Of a DNA stretch of 64,000 bases, positions 9,810 to 18,951 are shown piece by piece. Source of the DNA: Maribacter_A sp049667165 (GTDB lineage: Bacteria; Bacteroidota; Bacteroidia; Flavobacteriales; Flavobacteriaceae); contig NZ_JBATHS010000050.1 of NCBI RefSeq assembly GCF_049667165.1, positions 22,357 through 86,356 of the forward strand, given 5' to 3'. A model generated the notes under the pieces. It was not told the DNA's origin and did not search any database. It saw nothing but the letters and a program-made list of their open reading frames with translations. The position numbers and the translations under genes are program-made. The stretch's first letter is position 1; each line of letters opens with the position of its first letter.

Positions 9810-11363
9810 ATGAAACTATTTAAGAAAATTAACGCAAAACGAGCCTTGTCGGCCCTGTCTGCCTTGCTCATTTTTGTTGGGTGTTCAACACAATTGGATG
9901 AGCCGCAATTGAATAATAATTTTGCAGGAGGTACTGACTTTACAGATGCTTCTGGAATGCAACTTTCCGTAGTTGGCGCATACGCAGCGTTTCAAAATCG
10001 TGGATGGGAACAACCCCTCTTGATTTCAGTGCGTGGAGATGACGTCAATGCCGGTGGTTTAGGCGATCAACAAGATTTTGCCGAAACCGATCTATTCAAT
10101 TATAATAAGGACTATTGGATGTACAACTCCCTTTGGGAAAATGTCTATAGAGATGTGATTTTAGCCCATACCGCGATGGAACAGATAGTAAGGTACCAAG
10201 AATTTGGGGATGCAGCCGATATTGCCAAGGGTGATCAGTATATCGCCGAAATCAAGGTATTACGTGCAATGATGCTCTTTCAAATATCAGAAGTGTGGGG
10301 CGATGTCTTCATACCAATGTCCTCCAATACCAATGAACTTTTAGACGTTCAAACATTGCCCACCAAAGATGAGGTGATGCAACATCTTTCAAATCAGATG
10401 GACGAGGCCATACCGCTATTGCCAAATATGCGCCCAAATGAGCGCACCGATCTACCTGGTGGCGTGACCAGGTATACGGCTTTGGCCATAAAAGCAATGG
10501 CCAACCAAGAACTAAAGAACTATCAAGCAGTTGCCGATGCCACCGGACAGATTATCAGTTCAGGGAAATTCAGCTTGTTTCCCGATTTTTATGAACTTTT
10601 CAAGACACCCGGTAAATTAAGTGATGAAAGTATATTGGATTTTCAGTACTCCGATTATGGTCAGGGCGAAGGTGACAGTTCAAACCATCTCTATGCCCCC
10701 TATGGCCCACAAGGATGGACACCGGCAGTAGCAGGTGCAGGAAGTGGATGGGGCTTTTATGAGCCCAGTATGAAGTTCATTAAATTTATGTTAGATCGTG
10801 GGGAAACCGTTCGTTTGGAAACCAGTGTACTGTTTACAGACCGTGGTATAGCGGAACTTCAAACCGATACGAATTATGCCACGCTACCAAGTTTTGTCTC
10901 CAACACCACTAGGGACGGTGATGTCATCAATGATTATGCCCGGGCCTTGTTTGCTAGTGGCAAACACTATTTCCCTTCCAATCAATTGATCCCTGGAAGA
11001 ACCGCTTATGGCAGTAATAAGAATTATAATGTCATTCGTTATGGGGAAATCCTATTGATGTATGCCGAAGCCCTTGCACATGGCGCCTCAGGTTCGGCGA
11101 TGACCGCCGACCAAGCCGTCAATTTAGTTCGAACAAGGGCGGGTATGCCGGCCTTGAGTGGGGTTACCTTAGACCAAATCATCGATGAAAAGTTCGCCGA
11201 ACTTGGAATGGAATGGGGCAAACGCTATTATGATCTTCTTAGATTGGAAAGATATGATGAGTTAAACTATGACGGTAGGACATTCAGCCCTTCAAAAAGC
11301 TACTTGCCCTATCCACAAAGTCAAGTAGATCAATTCCCTATTTTGGGTGAACAAACTAACTAA
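9810..11363 (+). CDS. SusD/RagB-family surface glycan-binding lipoprotein
   Basis: This 517-residue outer-membrane lipoprotein forms the lid over SusC and hands captured glycan to it. A lipobox (LIFVGC, Cys about residue 25) precedes the SusD-like N-terminal helices (WMYNSLWENVYRDVILAHTAMEQI, then IAEIKVLRAMMLFQISEVWGDVFI). The C-terminal RagB part has the typical YNVIRYGEILLMYAEALAHG and DEKFAELGMEWGKRYYDLLRLER segments. It lies 12 bases after susC and 12 before the LamG gene, so they share an operon. Ligand specificity cannot be read. Confidence 0.95.
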   Translation: MKLFKKINAKRALSALSALLIFVGCSTQLDEPQLNNNFAGGTDFTDASGMQLSVVGAYAAFQNRGWEQPLLISVRGDDVNAGGLGDQQDFAETDLFNYNKDYWMYNSLWENVYRDVILAHTAMEQIVRYQEFGDAADIAKGDQYIAEIKVLRAMMLFQISEVWGDVFIPMSSNTNELLDVQTLPTKDEVMQHLSNQMDEAIPLLPNMRPNERTDLPGGVTRYTALAIKAMANQELKNYQAVADATGQIISSGKFSLFPDFYELFKTPGKLSDESILDFQYSDYGQGEGDSSNHLYAPYGPQGWTPAVAGAGSGWGFYEPSMKFIKFMLDRGETVRLETSVLFTDRGIAELQTDTNYATLPSFVSNTTRDGDVINDYARALFASGKHYFPSNQLIPGRTAYGSNKNYNVIRYGEILLMYAEALAHGASGSAMTADQAVNLVRTRAGMPALSGVTLDQIIDEKFAELGMEWGKRYYDLLRLERYDELNYDGRTFSPSKSYLPYPQSQVDQFPILGEQTN

Positions 11364-11375
11364 CAATTCAAAAAG

Positions 11376-13799
11376 ATGAAAACAATAAGATACATATTCG
11401 CAAGCTGGTTGGCCGTTATGCTTTTCTATGGCTGTGACCAAGGCATAGACGACATTACGGAAGTTGCTCCAGGTACTGATGCTACTGCACCTAAAATTAC
11501 TGTTAACGCCCCAACAGAGGGTTTGGCAATTAAAGTATTTGAAGAAGTTACCGCATTGGATGTTGATTTGGAGGTTACCGATGACATTGAAATTGCTAGC
11601 ATCTCCGTACTCCTTAATGGCACGGAAATTGCCAAATTCAGTAGTTTTAAAGACTATCGTAGGGCCTTGGAAAAATTCACTTATGATAATCTGAAAGATG
11701 GCAATCACAAATTGACCGTTAAAGCCACTGATATTGAGGGTAAAACAACTACCGTTGAAGTCAACTTCTCAAAACAACCCCCGTACACCCAAATGTTTGA
11801 TGGTGAAATATTTTATATGTCATTCGATGGGGATTATAGGGATCAGATTGGTTTTGAACAGGCCACGGAAGTGGGATCCCCAGGATTTGCAGGTGATGGA
11901 TATGTAGGTCCAAATGCTTATGACGGTGCTGTAGATTCTTATCTGACTTTTCCATCTGCAGGTTTAACTCAAGGAAATGAATTTAGTGCTACGTTCTGGT
12001 TGAAAATCGATGCATCGGATGATAGAGCGGGAATAATCAATATTGCGCCAGCCGAACCAGCAGGTCCATCTGATAAACCTAGTGGGTTCGGATTGATCCG
12101 GGAAGGGAGTGCAACCGCTCAGAAGTTTATACTTCTCGTGGGCAATGGTACCAATGCAACCTGGGTGAACCCCGGTGACCCTGCCACTATAGATCCAACC
12201 CTAGATGAATGGGTACATCTTGGAATCTCGATTTCAGAAAGTAATGCAGCGCTGTACATGAACGGAATATTGGTAGGAGAAACTGCATTTACAGGAATTG
12301 ATTGGACAGGTGTAGGTGATTTGGTGATCATGTCCGGTGATCCCAACTTTAACGGGTGGAATCATAAAACAGAGAAAGGGCAAATGGATGAATTGCGTGT
12401 TTTTGACAAAGCATTATCCCAGACTGAAATTCAGTTGATGATCAACTCGGTAAATCCATATTTCCCAAAATATGATGGGGAATCATTCTACATGCCATTT
12501 GACGGTGATTATATTGATTTAGTAGGAAGTCGGGCGGCTTCAGCAGTTGGAACACCGGATTTTACAGATGATAGTTATGAAGGATCCAAGGCCTATGCTG
12601 GTGCAACAGATTCGTATTTAACGTATCCATCGGATGGATTAACCACTCCCGAATTCAGTGCCACGATGTGGTATAAACTGAACAATGATCCAAATAGGGC
12701 AGGTATCTTAACCATCGGTCCTGAAGACCTTGCCAATGGCGGTTATCCAGATATTCAAAATAATAGATTATCAGGTATTAGGTTGTTTAGGGAAGATGTT
12801 GGTGGAAATCAGGTAATGAAATTGAATATCGGTGCCGGCGGTGATAATTGGTTTGATGGCGGGGCTGCTGCGGCCTTGCCCGCAGGTGAATGGGCGCATC
12901 TAGCAATAAGTATCGGCGCAGGGGAGGCAGCTGTATATATAAACGGAGTAGCGGTAAGCAGTGGAACCTTTCCAGGGCTTGATTGGACAGGTTGTGATGT
13001 TATTTCAATTATGTCGGGCGCTCCAAGGTTTACAGAATGGGGGCATCTTTCGGATAATAGTAATTTGGACGAATTGCGATTTTTTAATAAAGCCCTCAGT
13101 CCAGAAGAAGTAGCTGAAATGTCAGGAGCTGAATTTACACCAAAGAACTTTGGTTCTACCCTCTATATGCCTTTTGATGGGGCCAATACAGAGATGAATG
13201 ATAATATCGAACCAACCGTGGTTGGCACTCCTGGTTTTGCAGGGGAAAGCGTTAAAGGCACCGATGCCTATGCTGGTGCTGCAGATTCCTATCTTTCAGT
13301 ACCTATCGATGGTCTCTTCAACAATCAATTCAGTGGGGCATTTTGGTACAAAGTCAATGGCAATCCTGACAGGGCTGGCATATTGACCGTTGCTCCTCCG
13401 ATGAACGGCGCCGACAACGTACTTACCTCTGGGTTTAGATTGCTCAGGGAAGGAAGTGCTGATGAACAACAGATAAAATTGCATATCGGGGCCGATGATG
13501 GCGAGAATGTTTGGAACGATGGTGATGTTATCGATGTCACCGCTGGGGAATGGGTACATATCGCCTTTGCGGTCTCAGATACGGCCACCCAGATTTATTT
13601 CAATGGGGAAGCAGTGGTGAATTCCGGTGATATGACAGGTAGAGTGATCAGCTGGGCAGATTGTGTAAATTTATCCATTGGATCCGGCGCCCCTAATTTC
13701 GCAGGTTGGAACCACCTTTCGGATACCAGTTACATCGATGAGCTTTATTTGTTCGACAGGGTTTTGACTCCTGAAGAAATTCAAGCCCTAATGGAATAG
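11376..13799 (+). CDS. Triple-LamG surface lipoprotein, probable glycan-binding protein
   Basis: This 807-residue lipoprotein (lipobox LFYGC, Cys about residue 20) sits in the slot directly after susD that usually encodes a surface glycan-binding protein. Residues about 33-130 form an Ig-like domain (ITVNAPTEGLAIKV, LNGTEIAKF, GNHKLTVKATDIEG). Three tandem LamG/concanavalin-like repeats follow at about 140-355, 364-580 and 591-806. Each has a YMxFDGxY start, a SYLxxPxxGL segment, an EFSATxWxK strand, a DRAGIL turn, a GEWxH strand and a final LDELRxFxKALSxEE. No catalytic motif is seen. The role in glycan binding is inferred from position. Confidence 0.82.
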   Translation: MKTIRYIFASWLAVMLFYGCDQGIDDITEVAPGTDATAPKITVNAPTEGLAIKVFEEVTALDVDLEVTDDIEIASISVLLNGTEIAKFSSFKDYRRALEKFTYDNLKDGNHKLTVKATDIEGKTTTVEVNFSKQPPYTQMFDGEIFYMSFDGDYRDQIGFEQATEVGSPGFAGDGYVGPNAYDGAVDSYLTFPSAGLTQGNEFSATFWLKIDASDDRAGIINIAPAEPAGPSDKPSGFGLIREGSATAQKFILLVGNGTNATWVNPGDPATIDPTLDEWVHLGISISESNAALYMNGILVGETAFTGIDWTGVGDLVIMSGDPNFNGWNHKTEKGQMDELRVFDKALSQTEIQLMINSVNPYFPKYDGESFYMPFDGDYIDLVGSRAASAVGTPDFTDDSYEGSKAYAGATDSYLTYPSDGLTTPEFSATMWYKLNNDPNRAGILTIGPEDLANGGYPDIQNNRLSGIRLFREDVGGNQVMKLNIGAGGDNWFDGGAAAALPAGEWAHLAISIGAGEAAVYINGVAVSSGTFPGLDWTGCDVISIMSGAPRFTEWGHLSDNSNLDELRFFNKALSPEEVAEMSGAEFTPKNFGSTLYMPFDGANTEMNDNIEPTVVGTPGFAGESVKGTDAYAGAADSYLSVPIDGLFNNQFSGAFWYKVNGNPDRAGILTVAPPMNGADNVLTSGFRLLREGSADEQQIKLHIGADDGENVWNDGDVIDVTAGEWVHIAFAVSDTATQIYFNGEAVVNSGDMTGRVISWADCVNLSIGSGAPNFAGWNHLSDTSYIDELYLFDRVLTPEEIQALME

Positions 13800-13859
13800 C
13801 TGTATAGATTTAAAAAGTTAGTTGAGTTGTTTGAGTTAGTTTAATTTTTAACATCATTT

Positions 13860-15221
13860 ATGAGGTTAATTTTGATTACAATGGCCATTGCTTCTTTGTT
13901 AGTTGGTTGCAATGGCCATTCTTCTAAAAAGGAACAGGCCCAAAGAAATCTGGAAGTAGCTGTTGAAATAACGGATAACCAATTACTGGACTCGGTACAG
14001 AAACAGACCTTTGACTATTTTTGGGAAGGTGCCGAACCGATTTCTGGTCTGGCCCGGGAGCGTATTCACCTTGATAACATCTATCCCGCGCATGACAAGG
14101 ACATCATAACCATAGGTGGTTCGGGATTTGGCCTTATGGCGATATTGGTCGGTGTGGAACGAGGCTTCATAACCCGCGAACAAGCCTTGGAACGCTATGA
14201 AAAAGCAATCGCCTTTTTGACCAAAGCCGATCGTTTTCATGGGGCATGGCCCCATTGGCTGCTACCAACGGGCAAGGTTGCCCCTTTTAGTGCCAAGGAC
14301 AATGGCGGTGATTTGGTCGAAACCGCATTTCTGATCCAAGGGTTACTTACTGTTGAGGCGTATTTTAAAAATGGGAATGAACGGGAAAAACGACTTGCAG
14401 ATACCATTCAACAATTATGGGAAGAAGTAGAATGGGATTGGTATACCCAAGGCGGGAAAAATGTACTGTATTGGCATTGGTCACCTACCTATGGTTGGGA
14501 CATGAATTTTCCGGTAGGAGGTTATAACGAGGCCCTCATTATGTATGTCTTGGCGGCGGCCTCCCCTACCCATCCGATCAACAAGGAAGTGTATGACAAG
14601 GGTTGGGCACGAAATGGAGCGATAAAACAAGATACCGTCTATTATGGGCTCCGTACCGTACTTGACCATTATGAGCATGATACTTCCCCTGTGGGTCCTC
14701 TTTTTTGGGCACATTACTCCTATCTGGGATTGGACCCCAATGGATTATTTGATCAATATGCAGATTATTGGATCTTGAACCAAAACCATGCCTTGATACA
14801 TTACAAGTATGCGGTCGAAAATCCCAACCATTTTAAAGGCTACGGAGAGAAATGCTGGGGATTGACCTCCAGCTATTCAATGAAGGGATATGCTGGCCAT
14901 CGACCTGACAGAGACCTTGGGGTAATTTCCCCAACCGCCGCATTATCATCCATGCCATACACCCCCGACCAGAGCATGGCGTTTTTGCGGTATATGTACA
15001 CCGCACAAGATTCCCTGATTGGAAAATATGGCCCTTACGATGCATTCAGCCTCGAGCACCAATGGTATTTGCCCCGATATTTGGCCATTGACCAAGGCCC
15101 TATACCAGTAATGATCGAAAATTATAGAAGTGGACTGCTCTGGAAACTCTTTATGCAGAATGCAGATGTACAACGTGGATTGCATAACTTGGGTTTCGCC
15201 TCTTCGAAAGTTGAATTATGA
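13860..15221 (+). CDS. GH144-type (glycoamylase-domain) glucanase lipoprotein, copy A
   Basis: This 453-residue lipoprotein (lipobox LLVGC, Cys 17) contains a PF10091 'glycoamylase' (alpha/alpha)6 domain. The family includes GH144 endo-beta-1,2-glucanases from Bacteroidota. Recognisable conserved blocks are ISGLARER, HGAWPHWLL, GGDLVETAFLIQGLL, NVLYWHWSPTYGWDMNF, YNEALIMYVLAAASPTHP, GPLFWAHYSYLGLDP, YGEKCWGLTSSYS and LAIDQGPIPVMIENYRSGLLW. I did not assign catalytic acids. It overlaps the next paralogue by 4 bases (ATGA), so translation is coupled. Endo-beta-1,2-glucanase activity is inferred from the family plus the adjacent GH3. Confidence 0.85.
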   Translation: MRLILITMAIASLLVGCNGHSSKKEQAQRNLEVAVEITDNQLLDSVQKQTFDYFWEGAEPISGLARERIHLDNIYPAHDKDIITIGGSGFGLMAILVGVERGFITREQALERYEKAIAFLTKADRFHGAWPHWLLPTGKVAPFSAKDNGGDLVETAFLIQGLLTVEAYFKNGNEREKRLADTIQQLWEEVEWDWYTQGGKNVLYWHWSPTYGWDMNFPVGGYNEALIMYVLAAASPTHPINKEVYDKGWARNGAIKQDTVYYGLRTVLDHYEHDTSPVGPLFWAHYSYLGLDPNGLFDQYADYWILNQNHALIHYKYAVENPNHFKGYGEKCWGLTSSYSMKGYAGHRPDRDLGVISPTAALSSMPYTPDQSMAFLRYMYTAQDSLIGKYGPYDAFSLEHQWYLPRYLAIDQGPIPVMIENYRSGLLWKLFMQNADVQRGLHNLGFASSKVEL

Positions 15222-16609
15222 TAAAGGAACTGCGCATTTTATTTTTTATTGTTTTACTTTCCTCGTGTTCCTCCAATGAGCCTACGGGCCCTATTGGTGT
15301 TTCTGAACTACCGGAAGAGGGCGAGGAGAATCCGATTGACCAAACCCCAGTAATCGAGGATGAGGCCCTATTGGATCTTACCCAGGAAGAAACATTCAAA
15401 TATTTCTGGGACTTTGCCGAAAGCAATTCGGGCGCGGCTCGTGAAAGATACCATCCTTCCGATCCATCCAACGATCCCCTTACGGTGACGACAGGGGGTA
15501 CAGGATTTGGGCTGATGGCTATTTTGGTGGGTATTGAAAGAGATTTTATCACTAGGGAACAGGCTGTACAGCGACTTGACAAAATTTTGGGGTTCTTAGA
15601 ATCGGCGGATCGATTTCATGGCGCATGGCCGCATTGGATCGACGGAAGTACGGGCCATGTAAAACCTTTTAGCGCCTTGGATGATGGCGGGGATTTGGTT
15701 GAAACCGCATTTTTGGCCCAAGGATTAATTTGCATCAAGGAGTATTTCAAAAATGGTTCCGATACTGAAAAAAACCTATCAGACAAGGCAGATGCACTCT
15801 GGAAAGGGGTGGAATGGAATTGGTACACTCAAAATAAAAATGCGTTGTATTGGCACTGGAGTCCAACCCATGGGTTTGCCATAAATATGGAACTCAAGGG
15901 ATATAATGAAGTGCTGATCGCCTATATTCTGGCAGCGGCTTCCCCTGACCAGTCAATTACAAAGGAGGTATATGAAAATGGGTGGGCATCTAATGGCAGC
16001 ATCGTATCGACTGAAACCAAATACAACCTGCCTTTGATAGTAGATCATGCAGGTAATTCCCCCTATGGTGGACCCTTATTTTGGGCCCATTACTCCTACT
16101 TGGGCTTAAACCCTAAAACACTATCTGACGAATATGTAAACTATAGGGATGCTACTGTAAACCACACTAAAATAAACTATGGCTATTGTGTGGAAAATCC
16201 CAAGAACTATACCGATTATGGCGAGGATTGCTGGGGACTTACAGCGAGTTATACGAGGAACAATGATGGAAGTATCGGATATAATGCCCATAGTCCTTCC
16301 AATGATACCGGAGTGATTTCCCCAACGGCTGCGATTAGTTCTATACCTTATACGCCCGAAGAATCAATGCGTGCGCTTCATTATTTTTATAGCCATAAAG
16401 ATCGATTATTGGGGCCTGCCGGTTTTTATGATGCCTTTAGTCCATCTAATGGTTTTTGGGTGGCAGAAGCCTATTTGGCAATCGACCAAGGGCCTCAAAT
16501 CATAATGATAGAAAACCATCGGTCAGGTTTATTATGGAACCTGTTCATGCAAAACGAAGAAGTTCAAAATGGACTGGACAAATTGGGTTTCGAATATAGT
16601 GCCCCCTAA
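15218..16609 (+). CDS. GH144-type glucanase lipoprotein, copy B
   Basis: This 463-residue paralogue of the preceding gene shares nearly all its conserved blocks (ARERYHP, FHGAWPHWI, GGDLVETAFLAQGL, ALYWHWSPTHGF, YNEVLIAYILAAASPDQS, IENHRSGLLWNLFMQNEEVQNGL). It has a lipobox (LLSSC, Cys about 17) and an acidic stalk of about 30 residues (EEGEENPIDQTP) that lifts the enzyme off the membrane. The start overlaps the previous stop by 4 bases. The stalk suggests a cell-surface endo-acting enzyme while copy A may act closer to the membrane or on another chain form; this split is inference. Confidence 0.85.
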   Translation: MIKELRILFFIVLLSSCSSNEPTGPIGVSELPEEGEENPIDQTPVIEDEALLDLTQEETFKYFWDFAESNSGAARERYHPSDPSNDPLTVTTGGTGFGLMAILVGIERDFITREQAVQRLDKILGFLESADRFHGAWPHWIDGSTGHVKPFSALDDGGDLVETAFLAQGLICIKEYFKNGSDTEKNLSDKADALWKGVEWNWYTQNKNALYWHWSPTHGFAINMELKGYNEVLIAYILAAASPDQSITKEVYENGWASNGSIVSTETKYNLPLIVDHAGNSPYGGPLFWAHYSYLGLNPKTLSDEYVNYRDATVNHTKINYGYCVENPKNYTDYGEDCWGLTASYTRNNDGSIGYNAHSPSNDTGVISPTAAISSIPYTPEESMRALHYFYSHKDRLLGPAGFYDAFSPSNGFWVAEAYLAIDQGPQIIMIENHRSGLLWNLFMQNEEVQNGLDKLGFEYSAP

Positions 16610-16669
16610 CCAAATCAGTAAGGTCAAATTTCAGCAGATAAGCATCCTTAAATTAAAAAAGTAGTCCAA

Positions 16670-18949
16670 ATGAATAAAATCATACTCATCCTTTTTAGCT
16701 TGATGTTGAGTGTTGTGTTACGTGCACAAGAGAAAAACACCATTCCACTAGTCGAAGAACTCCTAAGTAAAATGACCTTGGAAGAGAAAATTGGCCAATT
16801 AAATTTACCAGGGTCCGGGGATGTCGTAACGGGCCAAGCAAAAAACTCGGATATCGCCAAGAAAATTGAAGCAGGAATGGTAGGCGGATTACTGAATATA
16901 ACATCGGTTCAAAAAATAAAGGAAGTCCAAAAAATCGCGGTTGAAAAAAGTCGTTTGAAGATCCCTTTATTGTTTGGCTTGGATGTCATTCATGGATATA
17001 GAACAACATTTCCGATACCCTTGGGGTTGTCGACGTCCTGGGATATGGAATTGATAGAAAAAACCGCTCGAATGGCTGCGAATGAAGCCAGTGCGGATGG
17101 CATCAATTGGACCTTCTCCCCTATGGTTGATATTTCTAGAGATCCACGATGGGGAAGGGTCTCTGAAGGGTCTGGAGAAGATGTTTATTTAGGTAGTGAA
17201 ATAGCAAAGGCAATGATTCATGGATACCAAGGGGATGACCTGACCAAGAACTACACCATTATGTCCTGCGTTAAACATTTTGCTTTGTATGGTGCCCCTG
17301 AGGCCGGAAGGGATTATAATACGGTTGACATGAGCAGAATACGGATGTACAATGAATATTTACCACCTTATAAAGCGGCTATTGATGCTGGTGTTGGTTC
17401 GGTTATGGCTTCTTTCAATGAAATAGACGGAATTCCCGCAACTGGCAATAAATGGTTATTAACAAATCTTTTACGAAAGCAATGGGGGTTTGAAGGTTTT
17501 GTCGTTAGTGATTATACTGGCGTCAATGAAATGATCGAACATGGGATGGGTGATCTGAAAACCAGTTCGGCCTTAGCTTTAAATGCTGGTTTGGATATGG
17601 ATATGATCGGGGAAGGATTTCTGACTACGCTGAAGAAATCCGTAGAGGAAGGCACTGTAAAAATGACTCAAATCGATAATGCCGTACGGAGAATATTAAA
17701 GGCCAAATATGATTTAGGGTTATTCGATGATCCCTATAAATATTGTGATATCAACAGGACACAAACGGAGATCTTCACAAAGGATAATCGCCAGTTTGCA
17801 AGAGAGGTTGCCACGCAATCCATGGTTTTATTGAAGAATGAAAATCAGTTATTACCCTTAAAAAAATCAGGAACCATTGCGGTCGTAGGTCCCCTTGCAA
17901 ATACCAAAGAAAACATGGCCGGTACATGGAGTGTGGCGACCATTCAAAATAAGTCCATAGCCTTGTTGGAAGGTTTAAAGACCGTTCTTGGCGATAAGGT
18001 AAAGGTATTATATGCGAAAGGAAGTAATTTAACCTATGATGCCGCATTGGAGCAAAGGGCAACCATGTTCGGGAAAGAACTCAATAGGGATGACAGGACC
18101 GATAAAGAGTTACTTGATGAAGCACTGAAAATTGCCATGAGAGCGGATATCATTGTAGCGGCATTAGGCGAATCGGCTGAATTTAGTGGGGAAAGCAGTA
18201 GTAGAACCAATATAGAAATTCCCGATGTTCAAAAAGACCTATTAAAAGCGCTATTGAAGACAGGTAAACCGGTTGTTTTGGTATTATTTACCGGTAGGCC
18301 ATTGGTTTTAAAGGAAGAAAGCAAAATAGTACCTGCCATCCTGAATGTTTGGTTTCCGGGAAGTGAAGCAGGTTTGGCAATTTCAGATGTACTCTTTGGG
18401 GATGTCAATCCGTCGGGGAAACTAACGACAACATTTCCGCAAAATGTTGGGCAGATTCCACTTTTTTACAATCATAAAAATACAGGACGCCCCCATAAAA
18501 ATAAGGAAGGTAAATTTGAAAAATTCACGTCCAATTATATTGATGAACGGAATGAGCCAGTGTATCCCTTTGGTTATGGTTTGAGTTACACCCGCTTTAC
18601 CTATGATAATCTAAGGTTAAGCTCGGATAAAATGATTGAAAACGACACGATCAAAGTAACTGTCGATGTAACCAATACAGGTGAATTTAATGGCAAGGAA
18701 GTTGTACAATTATATATACGTGATGTAATTGGAACCGTTACGAGGCCTGTTAAGGAATTGAAAGGATTTCAAAAAGTAGCATTGAATAGAGGTGAAACCA
18801 AAGCAGTAACCTTTTCCATTTCAATTGAAGATCTCAAATTTTATAACTTTGATTTGGATTTTGTGGCGGAACACGGAGAATTTGAAGTTTTTGTTGGTAC
18901 AAATTCGGATGACACCCTGAAAACGTCCTTCAGGTTAGAAATGAATTAG
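16670..18949 (+). CDS. GH3 beta-glucosidase, BglX-like
   Basis: This 759-residue periplasmic exo-acting beta-glucosidase has a signal peptide ending near LRAQ (residue 20). It contains an N-terminal GH3 TIM barrel with GEDVYLG, KHFALYGAPEAGRDYN and the catalytic nucleophile D281 in GFVVSDYTGV. A C-terminal alpha/beta sandwich (LGESAEFSGESSSR, NVWFPGSEAG, YPFGYGLSYT) and a fibronectin-type III-like domain (KVTVDVTNTGEFNGKEVVQLYI) follow. Length and domain order match GH3 enzymes. Placed after two GH144 genes, a beta-1,2-oligoglucan substrate is the best guess, because GH3 beta-1,2-glucosidases pair with GH144 in Bacteroides. It lies 2 bases from the sulfatase. Confidence 0.9.
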   Translation: MNKIILILFSLMLSVVLRAQEKNTIPLVEELLSKMTLEEKIGQLNLPGSGDVVTGQAKNSDIAKKIEAGMVGGLLNITSVQKIKEVQKIAVEKSRLKIPLLFGLDVIHGYRTTFPIPLGLSTSWDMELIEKTARMAANEASADGINWTFSPMVDISRDPRWGRVSEGSGEDVYLGSEIAKAMIHGYQGDDLTKNYTIMSCVKHFALYGAPEAGRDYNTVDMSRIRMYNEYLPPYKAAIDAGVGSVMASFNEIDGIPATGNKWLLTNLLRKQWGFEGFVVSDYTGVNEMIEHGMGDLKTSSALALNAGLDMDMIGEGFLTTLKKSVEEGTVKMTQIDNAVRRILKAKYDLGLFDDPYKYCDINRTQTEIFTKDNRQFAREVATQSMVLLKNENQLLPLKKSGTIAVVGPLANTKENMAGTWSVATIQNKSIALLEGLKTVLGDKVKVLYAKGSNLTYDAALEQRATMFGKELNRDDRTDKELLDEALKIAMRADIIVAALGESAEFSGESSSRTNIEIPDVQKDLLKALLKTGKPVVLVLFTGRPLVLKEESKIVPAILNVWFPGSEAGLAISDVLFGDVNPSGKLTTTFPQNVGQIPLFYNHKNTGRPHKNKEGKFEKFTSNYIDERNEPVYPFGYGLSYTRFTYDNLRLSSDKMIENDTIKVTVDVTNTGEFNGKEVVQLYIRDVIGTVTRPVKELKGFQKVALNRGETKAVTFSISIEDLKFYNFDLDFVAEHGEFEVFVGTNSDDTLKTSFRLEMN

Positions 18950-18951
18950 GG

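Noticed and set aside
11292..11708. Minus-strand 138-codon frame across the susD/LamG junction
   Set aside because: It spans two well-supported genes on the opposite strand and lacks a start context or motif.
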